NCBI GenBank assembly: GCA_020072565.1
Contig: JAIQGI010000052.1
Span: forward strand, 1 to 39,401
DNA: 39,401 nucleotides
Direction of reading: 5' to 3'
Source of the DNA: Terriglobia bacterium
Lineage (GTDB): Bacteria; Acidobacteriota; UBA6911
The notes under the pieces were generated by a model. It was not told the DNA's origin and searched no databases. It was given only the letters and a program-made list of their open reading frames with translations. Shown one piece after another: positions 17,254 to 26,305 of the stretch. Positions within the stretch are counted from its first letter, which is position 1. Each line of letters begins with the position of its first letter. The position numbers and the translations under genes were made by a program.

Positions 17254-19266
17254 TTGAAGACAGCGAAGCACAAGCCGGAAACACCGCAGCGTCTGAACAT
17301 CGTCCTGATCAAGCCGTCGAAATACGACGACGAGGGGTTTGTCATCCGCCACTGGCGCGGCGTTCTGCCGAGCAACACGCTTGGCTGCCTGTACAGCCTG
17401 ACGGAAGATGTCAAAAGGCGCAACGCGCTCGGTGCCGGAGTGGAGATCGACGTCGAGATCTACGACGAAACGGTGCAGAAGATTCCGGTCAACCGTATCA
17501 TTCGTTCCCATCGTCCCGGGGCCCGCAAGACCGTCGTCGGCCTGGTGGGCGTGCAGTCGAACCAGTATCCTCGTGCGGCCGACCTCGCGCGGCGGTTTCG
17601 CCAGGGAGGCCTTCCGGTCATGATCGGCGGCTTCCATGTCAGCGGCACGATGGCGCTGTTCCCCGACGGGAGCCCTGAGATCCAGGAGTTGATCGATATC
17701 GGCGTCACTGTGGTCAAAGGCGAAGTTGAGGATGCCTGGGCGGATATTCTAGCTGATGCGCTTCATGACCGGCTCAAGCCCGTGTATGATTTCCTGGCGG
17801 ACAAGCCCTCCCTGTGCAACCAGCCGGTGCCCAGGTTTTTGGGCAGCTATATGAAGAAGTTCGTCGCCCCGAAGTTCGGCACCATCGATTGCAGCCGGGG
17901 CTGCCCTTTCAATTGCAGCTTCTGCACGATCATCAACGTTCAGGGCCGGGACATGCGCGTGCGCTCGGCGCTGTCGCTGGAGCAGGCCATCCGTGAGAAC
18001 TACCGCCTTCACGGCATCGATTATTACTTCTTTACGGACGACAATTTTGCGCGCAACAGCAACTGGCGCGAGATCTTCGAGATGTTGCTGCGGCTCCGGT
18101 CTGAAGGGATCAAGATCGAGTTCATGATGCAGGTCGACACGCAGTCCTATAAGATTCCCGATTTTGTAGGCCTGGCCGCCAGCGCCGGTTGTACGCAGGT
18201 CTTCATCGGCATGGAGAGCATCAATCCGAAGAACCTGAAGGCCAGCGGCAAGGGCCAGAATCGCGTCCAGGACTACAAGAACATGATCACCGACTGGCAC
18301 AGAGCCAAGGTGAATACGCATGTGGCCTATATTATCGGGTTCCCGTTCGACACACCCGAATCGGTGCAGGAGGACATCGAAAGCCTGAAGAAGGAACTGA
18401 AGGTGCAGCAGGCGTCTTTCTTCATGCTCACGCCGATTCCCGGCTCGCGTGACCATGAGCACATGGTGCACACGGGGCAGTGGATGGATCCCGACCTCAA
18501 CAAATACGACTCCTTCCACGAGACCATGCTTCACCGGAACTTCAAGCCTGGGGAGTGGTATGCAACGTATCGGAAGGCGTGGGAGAGTTTTTATTCCTTT
18601 GCATACATGCGCGAGGTGCTCGCCAACACGAGCGCGGATAACTATTGGAACATATTCCGCAACTTCATCTGGTACCGGAATTCCGCCTTCATCGAACACG
18701 GGCATCCCATGATCCACGGCTTCTTCCGTCTCAAGGATCGGAAGGAGCGCAGGCCCGGCTTCCCGATCGAATCGCGGTGGCGCCATTTTGTGTGCCGCTT
18801 CCACGAAGTGAAGAGCCTCATGCGGGCCTGGCTGCGGCTTTTGCTCGAGATGGAGGAATTGTGGCTCCAGACGCGCAAATGCAGTGATGCCGAGAGAAGA
18901 CTCAGGGTCGAACTCGAGCGCATGCGCGGTGAGCTCAACCGCAGCCTGCACGCAGCCGAACTGCAGCTTGCGCACATGCGGGCGCGGATTCACGTTCCCG
19001 ACCTTCAGGTGCCCTCACGCCTCACCCTGGCTTTCAGGCATTTGAACTTCAACGTGGCAAAACGGATCACCTACACGCGCACCGACCTGAATCAGTTCTG
19101 GAGGAAGACCCGCGAACGCTGGAGTCGGCGCCAGTTTTTGCGCATCTACCCGCACAGGGTTTTTATAAATATGCTGCGTGACGTTCAGCTGATGGTCCTG
19201 TTTGCCGCCGCCCTCATGCGCGGCGGGGGAAGTACCGGTGGGACCGACCTCCGCGCCTGGAGATAA
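17254..19266 (+). CDS. B12-binding-domain radical SAM protein with long C-terminal region
   Basis: A 670-residue protein of the cobalamin-binding radical SAM class. Residues about 15-190 form the Rossmann-like B12-type domain (LNIVLIKPSKYDDEGF, later VMIGGFHVSG). The [4Fe-4S] site for S-adenosylmethionine is Cys217-x3-Cys221-x2-Cys224 in CPFNCSFC, with one more Cys at 213. FFTDDNFARN, QVFIGMESINPKNL and YIIGFPFDTPESV are the TIM-barrel signatures. Beyond residue 440 lies a region with a helical, Arg/Glu-rich segment (residues about 540-580) and a hydrophobic C-terminus that may touch the membrane. The start is TTG, with AGGGG eight bases upstream. Such proteins do methylation or ring and lipid chemistry; the substrate is not predictable here. 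It converges on the RidA-like gene. Confidence 0.9.
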   Translation: MKTAKHKPETPQRLNIVLIKPSKYDDEGFVIRHWRGVLPSNTLGCLYSLTEDVKRRNALGAGVEIDVEIYDETVQKIPVNRIIRSHRPGARKTVVGLVGVQSNQYPRAADLARRFRQGGLPVMIGGFHVSGTMALFPDGSPEIQELIDIGVTVVKGEVEDAWADILADALHDRLKPVYDFLADKPSLCNQPVPRFLGSYMKKFVAPKFGTIDCSRGCPFNCSFCTIINVQGRDMRVRSALSLEQAIRENYRLHGIDYYFFTDDNFARNSNWREIFEMLLRLRSEGIKIEFMMQVDTQSYKIPDFVGLAASAGCTQVFIGMESINPKNLKASGKGQNRVQDYKNMITDWHRAKVNTHVAYIIGFPFDTPESVQEDIESLKKELKVQQASFFMLTPIPGSRDHEHMVHTGQWMDPDLNKYDSFHETMLHRNFKPGEWYATYRKAWESFYSFAYMREVLANTSADNYWNIFRNFIWYRNSAFIEHGHPMIHGFFRLKDRKERRPGFPIESRWRHFVCRFHEVKSLMRAWLRLLLEMEELWLQTRKCSDAERRLRVELERMRGELNRSLHAAELQLAHMRARIHVPDLQVPSRLTLAFRHLNFNVAKRITYTRTDLNQFWRKTRERWSRRQFLRIYPHRVFINMLRDVQLMVLFAAALMRGGGSTGGTDLRAWR

Positions 19267-19281
19267 TCGACAGACACCGAA

Positions 19282-19344
19282 GCCTCGACGCAGAGGACGC
19301 GGAGAAAAGCACATTTCTTGTCTGCGTCCTCTGCGTTGGGCTCT
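19282..19344. repeat. imperfect palindrome, CTCAACGCAGAGG family (copy 3)
   Basis: CGACGCAGAGGACGCGGAGA (within 19282-19309) mirrors TCTGCGTCCTCTGCGTTGGG (within 19318-19344). This is the tightest copy, with only about eight bases between arms. It lies between the ends of the convergent radical SAM and RidA-like genes, 15 bases after one stop and 10 before the other. Confidence 0.75.
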
Positions 19345-19354
19345 TCCGATGCGA

Positions 19355-20509
19355 CTAAATCGGCAGCGCGGCGATGGCTTCCATTTCGCACAGGAGGTCG
19401 GGGCGGCAGACGGCGGCATGGACCAGCGCGTTCGGCATGTCGTCGAGTCCCCGGTCACGGAGAATCCGGCGCAAGATCGGGGCATCGGCCGCGGTTTTGA
19501 GGTAGGTGACGGCCGAGACCACGTTCTGGAAAGAGGCCTTCTGCGCCGAGAGTAACGTCTCCACATTCAGCATCATGCGCTGCACCTGGGCTGCGAAATC
19601 GTCCACGTGCGCGGTGCGTCCCTCCTCATCCACGCTCGCGGTTCCCGAGATGTAGAGCGCGATTTTGTTTCCCTCCACGACCCTAAGCCCGCGCGAGAAG
19701 TCGGAGCCGTAAGTGCAGGCCTCGTTCAAGGTGGGCGTTGTCATGGCCGATGCGCCGGGAGGCCCGGGCGATTGGATGGCACAGAAGCTGAGCGTGAAGT
19801 CGGCCTTCTCCGGCAACGGTGATCCGTAAATGCCGGTGCTGGCCGGAAGCAGGATTACCTGCCGCTCCCGGAAGAACTCACGGCGCGCCCGGTTGAACTC
19901 CGCGTAATCGCGCTCCATTTCCCGCAGGTAGATCCAGGTGCGGACCACGTTCCGGAAACTCATCCCCTCCTTGGCGAGCACTTCGTCCGCCTGACAGAAC
20001 ATACTGTAAGCCTGGTCAAACGCATTGCCGGGGGCGCCGCAGATACTTCCGGCGTAGAGATATTTCTGCTCTCCCAGCGCGAAAGAGCGCCCCAGAGCAG
20101 GAGCGGAGAAACTGCGAGCCTCCAGCGATCCGCGCCGGGGGATGATGGCAACCGCGCTCATGATCAGGTCGACTTTGGCATCCAGGGGAGGCTGCTCGAT
20201 GAAGGTGGAAGCCGGCAGGCGTTGAGGGTTGCCCGCAGCCGCATGAAAAATCCGCAGGCGCGCTGTTTGGAACGGATCGAAGTCCCTCTTGATATTACGG
20301 AACCACACGGTCTCATACACGACATGGTCGAGAGAACCTTTTTCACGGCGCAGCAGAGAATCCAGCGCCTGATACATCGACGCGGTTTGAAGAGCGGCAT
20401 CCCCCGGGCGCTCGGGATCGGGCCGGCATTGGATGAAGATTTCGTCGGCTGCCGGGCCTGAAAACCGGCGACAGACGACGTTCGCGGTCTGGTTTCTCTG
20501 CTGTTGCAT
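19355..20509 (-). CDS. three-unit RidA/YjgF-fold protein, chorismatase-like
   Basis: A 384-residue protein that appears to hold three RidA-type units: about 20-123, 132-246 and 266-384. Units 1 and 2 both contain VWFRNIKRDFDPF/WIYLREMERDYAEF-type helices followed by LPAST (98-102 and 221-225), evidence of duplication. Unit 3 keeps the RidA-like site with Arg369 and EMEAIA (375-380). ALYISGTASVDEEGRT and the FN.AR region resemble the FkbO/Hyg5/XanB2 chorismatases, which hydrolyse chorismate and are built on the RidA fold. The adjacent DAHP synthase gene, 101 bases downstream on the same strand, makes a chorismate link plausible, but the activity is inferred. RidA itself forms trimers, so one chain with three units could mimic a trimer. 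AGGA lies nine bases before the ATG. Confidence 0.8.
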   Translation of the reverse strand: MQQQRNQTANVVCRRFSGPAADEIFIQCRPDPERPGDAALQTASMYQALDSLLRREKGSLDHVVYETVWFRNIKRDFDPFQTARLRIFHAAAGNPQRLPASTFIEQPPLDAKVDLIMSAVAIIPRRGSLEARSFSAPALGRSFALGEQKYLYAGSICGAPGNAFDQAYSMFCQADEVLAKEGMSFRNVVRTWIYLREMERDYAEFNRARREFFRERQVILLPASTGIYGSPLPEKADFTLSFCAIQSPGPPGASAMTTPTLNEACTYGSDFSRGLRVVEGNKIALYISGTASVDEEGRTAHVDDFAAQVQRMMLNVETLLSAQKASFQNVVSAVTYLKTAADAPILRRILRDRGLDDMPNALVHAAVCRPDLLCEMEAIAALPI

Positions 20510-20533
20510 GAATCATGTCCTGTTGAATCAATT

Positions 20534-20600
20534 ATCATCTCAGAGACCGCAGAGAAAAAGATAGAAAACTCTCTGCGGTTTCTGCAATCTCTGGGGTGAT
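20534..20600. repeat. imperfect palindrome, CTCAACGCAGAGG family (copy 4)
   Basis: ATCATCTCAGAGACCGCAGA (20534-20553 of the left arm) is mirrored by CTCTCTGCGGTTTCTGCAAT and TCTCTGGGGTGAT ending at 20600. It lies upstream of the RidA-like ATG and just after the DAHP synthase stop side, so here the element separates two genes on different sides of the same intergenic gap. Confidence 0.65.
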
Positions 20601-20610
20601 GTTCCGGCTG

Positions 20611-21441
20611 TTACATTTCCCGGCCGATTGCCTGCGCGACCGGCCGGAGATCGTTCATCATGGCGGCGAACTTATCCGGCCTCAGAGACTGATCGCCGTC
20701 GCTCAGGGCTTTGTCCGGGTCTGCGTGAACCTCGACGAGGAGGCCGTCGGCTCCGACGGCGACGGCGGCTCGGGCCAGCAGCGGCACCAGCCACCAGATC
20801 CCTGTGCCATGGCTGGGGTCGACGATGACCGGCAGGTGGCTCAGCTTCTTGAGAACGGGGACCGCGCTCAGGTCGAGCGTGTTCCTGGTCGAGGTTTCAA
20901 AAGTGCGGATGCCACGTTCGCACAGGACGATGCTGACGTTGCCGCCGCTGGCGACGTACTCGGCGGCGCATAGAAACTCCTCGATCGTGGCGCTCAGACC
21001 GCGTTTGAGCAGAACCGGCACGCGGAGCCGTCCGACTTCCTCGAGGAGTGTGTAGTTCTGCATGTTGCGCGAACCGATCTGGATCATGTCGGCGTGTGCG
21101 CAAACCGCCTCGAGATGACGCGCGTCCATGGCCTCGGTGACTACCGGAAGTCCGGTCTCGCGCCTGACATCGGCGAGTATGCGCAGACCCTCTTCTTTGA
21201 GGCCGCGAAAACTGTAGGGCGAGGTCCGCGGTTTGTAGGCTCCCCCGCGTAGGATTACCGCACCGGCTCCCTTGACTGCCCAGGCGGCCGCAAGGAGCTG
21301 GTCGGCGCTTTCGACCGAGCAGGGTCCGGCCATCATTACGACTTTGCGGCCGCCGATGGCTACGTCTCCGACATGGACAATGCTTCCGCCTGGTTTCTGC
21401 TCCAGCCCTACCAACCTGAGGTCGGGAATCGGTTTCAGCAT
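20611..21441 (-). CDS. aroF: 3-deoxy-7-phosphoheptulonate (DAHP) synthase, short type I-beta
   Basis: A 276-residue enzyme that condenses phosphoenolpyruvate and erythrose 4-phosphate, the first step of the shikimate pathway. Hallmarks in order: [50 protein letters not shown] and [11 protein letters not shown]. This is the KDO8P-synthase-like (I-beta) barrel. The ferredoxin-like regulatory domain found at the N-terminus of the Thermotoga enzyme is absent, and there is no fused chorismate mutase, so feedback control by an in-cis domain is unlikely. The start at 21441 has GGGAG five bases upstream and removes an unlikely Cys-rich extension. It stands upstream of the RidA/chorismatase-like gene on the same strand. 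Confidence 0.95.
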   Translation of the reverse strand: MLKPIPDLRLVGLEQKPGGSIVHVGDVAIGGRKVVMMAGPCSVESADQLLAAAWAVKGAGAVILRGGAYKPRTSPYSFRGLKEEGLRILADVRRETGLPVVTEAMDARHLEAVCAHADMIQIGSRNMQNYTLLEEVGRLRVPVLLKRGLSATIEEFLCAAEYVASGGNVSIVLCERGIRTFETSTRNTLDLSAVPVLKKLSHLPVIVDPSHGTGIWWLVPLLARAAVAVGADGLLVEVHADPDKALSDGDQSLRPDKFAAMMNDLRPVAQAIGREM

Positions 21442-21662
21442 CTCACTCCCGTAAACCATGCAGGCCCTGACCGGAAACGACAAGGCTCCGCACTTCACCG
21501 AGACTGGCGACTTTCAAACCACCCTTTGTAGCATGCGGCACCTGCATCGTCAACGCGAAATCATTGCCCATGAAAGCATTGCAGACGCTGCTACCGATAA
21601 TAACCCGAACCGACCGGTTTTGTTGCGCCGATCAGCGCGGTTTCTCGCTGTTTTTTGAGATT

Positions 21663-22178
21663 TCATTGATGGCGGAGCGCAACCATGGGGTCTACTTTCG
21701 TGGCGCGGCGCGCAGGAATGTAGCTGGCCAGCCGCGCGACCGCCATGAGGAGGAGCGCCGTTCCGCCGATGGCTATCGGGTCGGCCGGGCTCACCTGATA
21801 GAATGCAGTGCGAAGACAGTAGCTTGCGCCGAGTGCGAGGGGCAGTCCGATGGCCGCGCCCAGGAGGGACAGGCGCAGGCCGTGCCGCAGAACCATGAGG
21901 AGCGCGTCGCTACGCTGCGCTCCGAGGGCCATGCGCAGGCCGATTTCGCGGGTGCGTTGGCTGACGGTGTAGGAGACGATGCCGTAGAGCCCGAACGATG
22001 CCAGGATCAAGCGGAACAGGCCGAAAGCGCCCATGGTGGAACGCGCCGCGTAAGGCTTACCTGTTTCACCCCGGGCAACGCCTGAACGCGCTCCTGCAAG
22101 GTCTGATAGAACGCGCGCGCATGGTTCCCGTCATACCCGTTGAAGCCCAGCACGAATTGCGCCAGCAGCATGTTTTTC
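21663..22178 (-). pseudogene. remnant of an ADOP/MacB-like permease gene
   Basis: Two pieces of one permease type are joined out of frame. The 5' piece (about 22178-22040) reads [20 protein letters not shown] and then [17 protein letters not shown], a periplasmic MacB-like stretch. The 3' piece (22034-21663) reads [27 protein letters not shown] and finally [17 protein letters not shown], the C-terminal transmembrane end. The several hundred residues that normally separate them are gone, and the N-terminal half is missing. ADOP permeases are expanded in Acidobacteriota. It abuts the 3' end of the CPBP gene, so the deletion may have brought that end here. Confidence 0.75.
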
Positions 22179-25100
22179 TCAGCTGCGTCTGTTGCTGTGG
22201 AGGTGAGGATGCCACGCGGCCGGGAACAACAGGAGCAGAGCGCTTCCCAGGACCAGCAGCCACAGCAGCCAACCTTGAAACTCGAGGATGACGTTCCCCT
22301 GGCCGAGGAGGGAAAAGGAGGAGCGCGCGGCGGACAGAACTGCGGTCGAAAGGAAATAAGCCGCGTAGTTGTCACGCAGAAAATGGGCGACCAGCGCGGA
22401 GGCAAGCAGAATCAGCACCGCCGAGAAAACAGCTTCCAAGGCGGCTTCCGGCCAGCGCCTCGCAGTGAAGGGGAGAAAGCTGCCGAGGAGGCCCGCCAGA
22501 AGCAGCACGCGCAGCCAGAGTCGGCCGGCCGTGCGCGTCCACAGGTGCGCGCCGAACGCCAGCACCGCGCTGAACAGCAATGCGCTCAAGAAGGTGTCTC
22601 GCAAGCCGGAAACCAGCGGAATATAGGTGCCCAGGTCTGCAGGAGCGGCAAGCGGAGGGGCGAGCGCAAAACGACTAGCGTGGTACTGGACCAGGGTGGT
22701 GCACCACTGAAGGATCAAAAATGCGCCAATCGTGGCTGCGGCAGCGACAAAGGCATCGCGCCCCCACATCCTGCGGTTGTCCCGATGCAGGACCGCGGGT
22801 GCATCCGGACAGCAAGACATGATGATGGCGGCCGCCAGGGCGCCTGCGAGCCCGATTCCGATCAGCAGGAGCGCTCCCTCGACCAGCCCGGACAAAAGGA
22901 AGATCTGCGGTGACACCTGAGTGTCGTACCAGAACAGAAAAGCGGGGATCGAGTTGATCATGTTCAGCAGTTCGAAGAGCGCGGCGAGGAGGCCGATCTT
23001 TGCCGCCAGAGGCCACTGGATCGTGCCCCGCCGCGTGCCGCGCACCAAGCTCAATAGCGCCGCGGCGAACATTGCCGCCACAAAGATCCCACGCAGTGCC
23101 GTTGCTGCGATGGCATACAGACTGAATCGTTCACGCATCCGCAGCCAATCCTCAGGCACCTTGATAAAGTCCGTCCAGGAGCCGAGCTTGTCGCCCGCGA
23201 CCCCTGCCTGGATACGCAGGCGGGATTCGCCCACGGCGCCCGGCGTCCCCGGCAATGCCTGCCACACCAGCGTGGTATCGCGGCGGCGCTCGAGCTTCTG
23301 GGTTCGCGTTTCCTGCAGCTCGAAGCGGGAGAGATCGTAGTGACGGCCTTCCAGAAACGAGGTGACGAACGCCACCGCCTTCTGCTGGGACAGGTCGGCT
23401 CCCGGCGCATCCTCCGGGAGTGCATGGTCGAACGCGATCACCCTGCCGTCGGAAGGATCGACATCGACCCGGAATTCCTCTTTCTGCAGAGGCTGATAAA
23501 AGCGCGTTTGCCAGGCCAATGCGACCGTCTGACCGCCGTAAATCCGGTTCAGACTGTCGATGCCGCCCGCAGTGTAGATGTACTGCACGGCAGAGGCATC
23601 GGTTCGGTTCCGGGGCTGAGTCGCCTGACGGTATTGGTCCACATCGAACCGCTGCTCGACGAGGAAGTGTCTCGCAGACTGCGCCGCCTGGGTGGAGGAA
23701 AGGCGGAATTCGGAGGATTGGCCTAGGCGGGGAGCGCGGAAGAAAAGCAGCGCCACCCCCAGGGCCAGCGTCGCCAGCGCAATCCAGATCGCGTGGCGGC
23801 GCAAGGGGATATAAGGGCGGATCACCTCAGCCGCGGCACGCTCCGATGCCTCCTCCGGCGGCCGGACGCTGCCTGCATGGGCATTGCTCACGTCGGCATC
23901 GGCACGGAACCGGCGCGTGAAAACGTAGGCACCGGCGGCGAGCAGCAGCGGCACAAGGTTGATTCCGGCCGTCAACGCTCCCGCCACAGTCAGATATGCG
24001 TTTCCCGAACGCAGGAGCAGGAATGCGGAGTAGAAAGCGTCGATGCTGTAATGCGCGATCAAGGGCGCCAGGATTCCGAAGCGGAGCATCGCCCAGCCGA
24101 GCACCAGGCCGACGAGGCCGACCTCAATGCCCCGAATATAGAAAGGCTGATTGGGATAGTTTGCGTGCCCGAAGCCCCAGATAAAAGCTGCAAGCGCGAC
24201 GGCAAGCCACCTGCGGCGAAATAGCCCCTGCAGAAAGGGGATCGAGAAAGCGCGAAACATCCACTCTTCCGAGACTGCCGGGAAAAAGCCTCCCAGCAGC
24301 ACGAATATCCACGGGAAGTGGGTGTTGAGGAGATTTGTATACGGCACCTCGGCCGGAGCCCAGGCACCCAGCTTGTTGGCCAAAAGGTAGAAACCGATCT
24401 CGAAGGCGAAAAAGAAGAAGGTGAGCGCGATGCCGGCCAATGACGCCCGGAAGAAATTGCGGGTCCGCAGCGCCCGCCAACTCAGGATGCTCGATATGGA
24501 GAGGTGGGAAGGGTACGACTGGCGATAGAGCGGCTCGATGCAGGCGGTCAGCATGGCGATGATACCGGCGAAGCCGAGAGCCTCTGCAGCAGCGGTGATA
24601 AGGGACAGGCCCAGGAAACCCCCATACGAATCGCTGGTGTCGAACCTGTATTCCGTGAGGGGAAACTCGTTCATGGATGCCAGGAACTGAAGGGCAAAGC
24701 AGATGGCGCCGAAGGTGACCGCCGTGGACCAGTGGACATCCCTGAGGCGTATCCGCCGTCCCAGGGTGACCAGCATGGCCACGGCCAGGAGAGCGGAAAA
24801 AACCAGATCCACCTGGCTCGCGCTTTCGTTGAGAGAACGCAGGCGGGCGTAGCCCCGTCTCCATTCCTCCGGGATTTTCAGATATTCCTTATAGCCGTCC
24901 ACGCGATCGCCCTGGATCGTGACTGAAATCCGACAATTCGCGCCGTTATAATCTGCGCCCCTCACTTTCCACGTGAACACGTGGTCAGTCCGCGCGGTGC
25001 GCTTTTCGGTTTGACCGTCGAGGAACTCCAGCGAGTCCACGGGCCGGGCGGCTTCGAGGAACAGGAAAGACTCGGCCAACGCGCGGGCGGCGTCGGTGGG

Positions 25101-25532
25101 CAGATCTGCGCCGGGAGCATCCTCAGCCACTACATGGAAGAAGGAAGCGATCTCACCTCTGGTGGTAACCTCCACCCTGATTTCTTCCTTCTGTAGAGGG
25201 CGGAACCAGCGATGGCCCCACCGCCAGAGCTTGATCTCGCCGGCCATCACGACATTGGCTCTTTTCAGCCCGAGCTTGCGCTCCAGGAACACCTTGGCCT
25301 CATCGTCGTACACAAAAGCCGAGGCGTGGCGGTACCCTTCCAGGGGGATTCCCTGTGCCGCGAGGAATTTTTGCGCGGGCGGCTCGGACGAGTCCCTGTC
25401 CACGTTGAATTGGATCGATGCTTCGGGGAAGGCCCGGTAGAAATAGCGGATGCCCACAACCAGGCTCGCGGCGGAGACGAGCAGGCACAGCAGGATGAGA
25501 CGATAATCCTTGGCACGCAAGGTGTCAGGCAT
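22179..25532 (-). CDS. large CPBP-family intramembrane protease with duplicated extracytoplasmic modules
   Basis: A 1117-residue membrane protein. After an N-terminal anchor (residues 11-30) comes a first extracytoplasmic module, a block of about eight membrane helices with the CPBP/Abi glutamate protease motifs, then a second module and a second helix block. The protease residues are Glu422-Glu423 and Arg427 in EEWMFR, His456 in FIWGFGHANYP, and His494 with Asp498 in AHYSID. The modules repeat PLQKEE (112-117 and 681-686) and EDAPGADL. The second helix block has no visible EExxxR site. CPBP proteins include Rce1-type CaaX proteases and bacteriocin-immunity proteins, usually 200-350 residues, so this is unusually large. 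GGAGG five bases before the ATG supports the start. It follows ubiX by 12 bases, so both are probably in one transcript. Confidence 0.88.
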   Translation of the reverse strand: MPDTLRAKDYRLILLCLLVSAASLVVGIRYFYRAFPEASIQFNVDRDSSEPPAQKFLAAQGIPLEGYRHASAFVYDDEAKVFLERKLGLKRANVVMAGEIKLWRWGHRWFRPLQKEEIRVEVTTRGEIASFFHVVAEDAPGADLPTDAARALAESFLFLEAARPVDSLEFLDGQTEKRTARTDHVFTWKVRGADYNGANCRISVTIQGDRVDGYKEYLKIPEEWRRGYARLRSLNESASQVDLVFSALLAVAMLVTLGRRIRLRDVHWSTAVTFGAICFALQFLASMNEFPLTEYRFDTSDSYGGFLGLSLITAAAEALGFAGIIAMLTACIEPLYRQSYPSHLSISSILSWRALRTRNFFRASLAGIALTFFFFAFEIGFYLLANKLGAWAPAEVPYTNLLNTHFPWIFVLLGGFFPAVSEEWMFRAFSIPFLQGLFRRRWLAVALAAFIWGFGHANYPNQPFYIRGIEVGLVGLVLGWAMLRFGILAPLIAHYSIDAFYSAFLLLRSGNAYLTVAGALTAGINLVPLLLAAGAYVFTRRFRADADVSNAHAGSVRPPEEASERAAAEVIRPYIPLRRHAIWIALATLALGVALLFFRAPRLGQSSEFRLSSTQAAQSARHFLVEQRFDVDQYRQATQPRNRTDASAVQYIYTAGGIDSLNRIYGGQTVALAWQTRFYQPLQKEEFRVDVDPSDGRVIAFDHALPEDAPGADLSQQKAVAFVTSFLEGRHYDLSRFELQETRTQKLERRRDTTLVWQALPGTPGAVGESRLRIQAGVAGDKLGSWTDFIKVPEDWLRMRERFSLYAIAATALRGIFVAAMFAAALLSLVRGTRRGTIQWPLAAKIGLLAALFELLNMINSIPAFLFWYDTQVSPQIFLLSGLVEGALLLIGIGLAGALAAAIIMSCCPDAPAVLHRDNRRMWGRDAFVAAAATIGAFLILQWCTTLVQYHASRFALAPPLAAPADLGTYIPLVSGLRDTFLSALLFSAVLAFGAHLWTRTAGRLWLRVLLLAGLLGSFLPFTARRWPEAALEAVFSAVLILLASALVAHFLRDNYAAYFLSTAVLSAARSSFSLLGQGNVILEFQGWLLWLLVLGSALLLLFPAAWHPHLHSNRRS

Positions 25533-25544
25533 GGTCCCTCCGCG

Positions 25545-26126
25545 TCAGTCTTGCGAGCTCTTCCAGCGCTTGAACAGCCCGTGGGGAATGGAAAGGAGGT
25601 CCAGGGCTTTTCCCACGGAGTGATTGATGATGTCGTCGATGGTCTGCGGATGATGATAGAAGGCCGGGATGGGCGGCAGGATGATCGCGCCTGCCTCCGT
25701 TGCCAGCACCATATTGCGCAGGTGGCCCAAGTGGAGCGGAGTCTCGCGCACCAGAAGGATCAATCTGCGCCGTTCCTTGAGGTGAACATCTGCGGCGCGC
25801 GTAAGCAGGTTGCCGGCGACCGAGTGCGCGATCTCGGCGAGGCTGCGCATACTGCACGGTGCAATGATCATGCCGTCGGTGGTGAAGGAGCCGCTGGATA
25901 TGCCGGCAGCCAGATCGTGGTTCTGATGGACCACATCTCCCAGCTTCAAGACCTGTTCGGGGGACCATCCGGTTTCCAGGAGAATGGTCTGGCTCGCAGC
26001 CTCCGTCAGGATCAGGTGGATTTCGATGTTGCCGGCGGCGCGCAGCGCCTCGAGCGTGCGGATGCCGTAAATGGGACCGCTTGAACCGGAGATGCCGACG
26101 ACGATTCTTCGGGTTTGTCCGGACAT
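25545..26126 (-). CDS. ubiX: UbiX-family flavin prenyltransferase
   Basis: A 193-residue flavoprotein that makes prenylated FMN, the cofactor of UbiD-type decarboxylases. Signatures: RIVVGISGSSGPIYGIR at the N-terminus, the SFTTDGMIIAPCSMRSLAEI phosphate and flavin site, LLTRAADVHLKERRRLIL, and the C-terminal RETPLHLGHLRNM and PPIPAFYHHPQTIDDIINHS. Length is normal. The start at 26126 is preferred over an ATG 24 bases upstream because AGG lies 8 bases before it and it puts the first strand at the very N-terminus. No ubiD-like gene is in the window, so the partner enzyme must be elsewhere. It precedes the large CPBP protease gene by 12 bases. Confidence 0.93.
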   Translation of the reverse strand: MSGQTRRIVVGISGSSGPIYGIRTLEALRAAGNIEIHLILTEAASQTILLETGWSPEQVLKLGDVVHQNHDLAAGISSGSFTTDGMIIAPCSMRSLAEIAHSVAGNLLTRAADVHLKERRRLILLVRETPLHLGHLRNMVLATEAGAIILPPIPAFYHHPQTIDDIINHSVGKALDLLSIPHGLFKRWKSSQD

Positions 26127-26305
26127 GCAAGACCTGCCTGGAAGCTCCACCTATACCACAACCGGCAGGCTGGAGACGAACCAAAAGACTCAGTCGCGAA
26201 TGGTACCGATTACACTATAGCCAGTGTCCGGCAGGGCTATTTCATATGGCCGATCCGCGACGGCTGTGCGGCCATGCCGGCCGGTGTATTCCGCGACAGG
26301 TCCCT

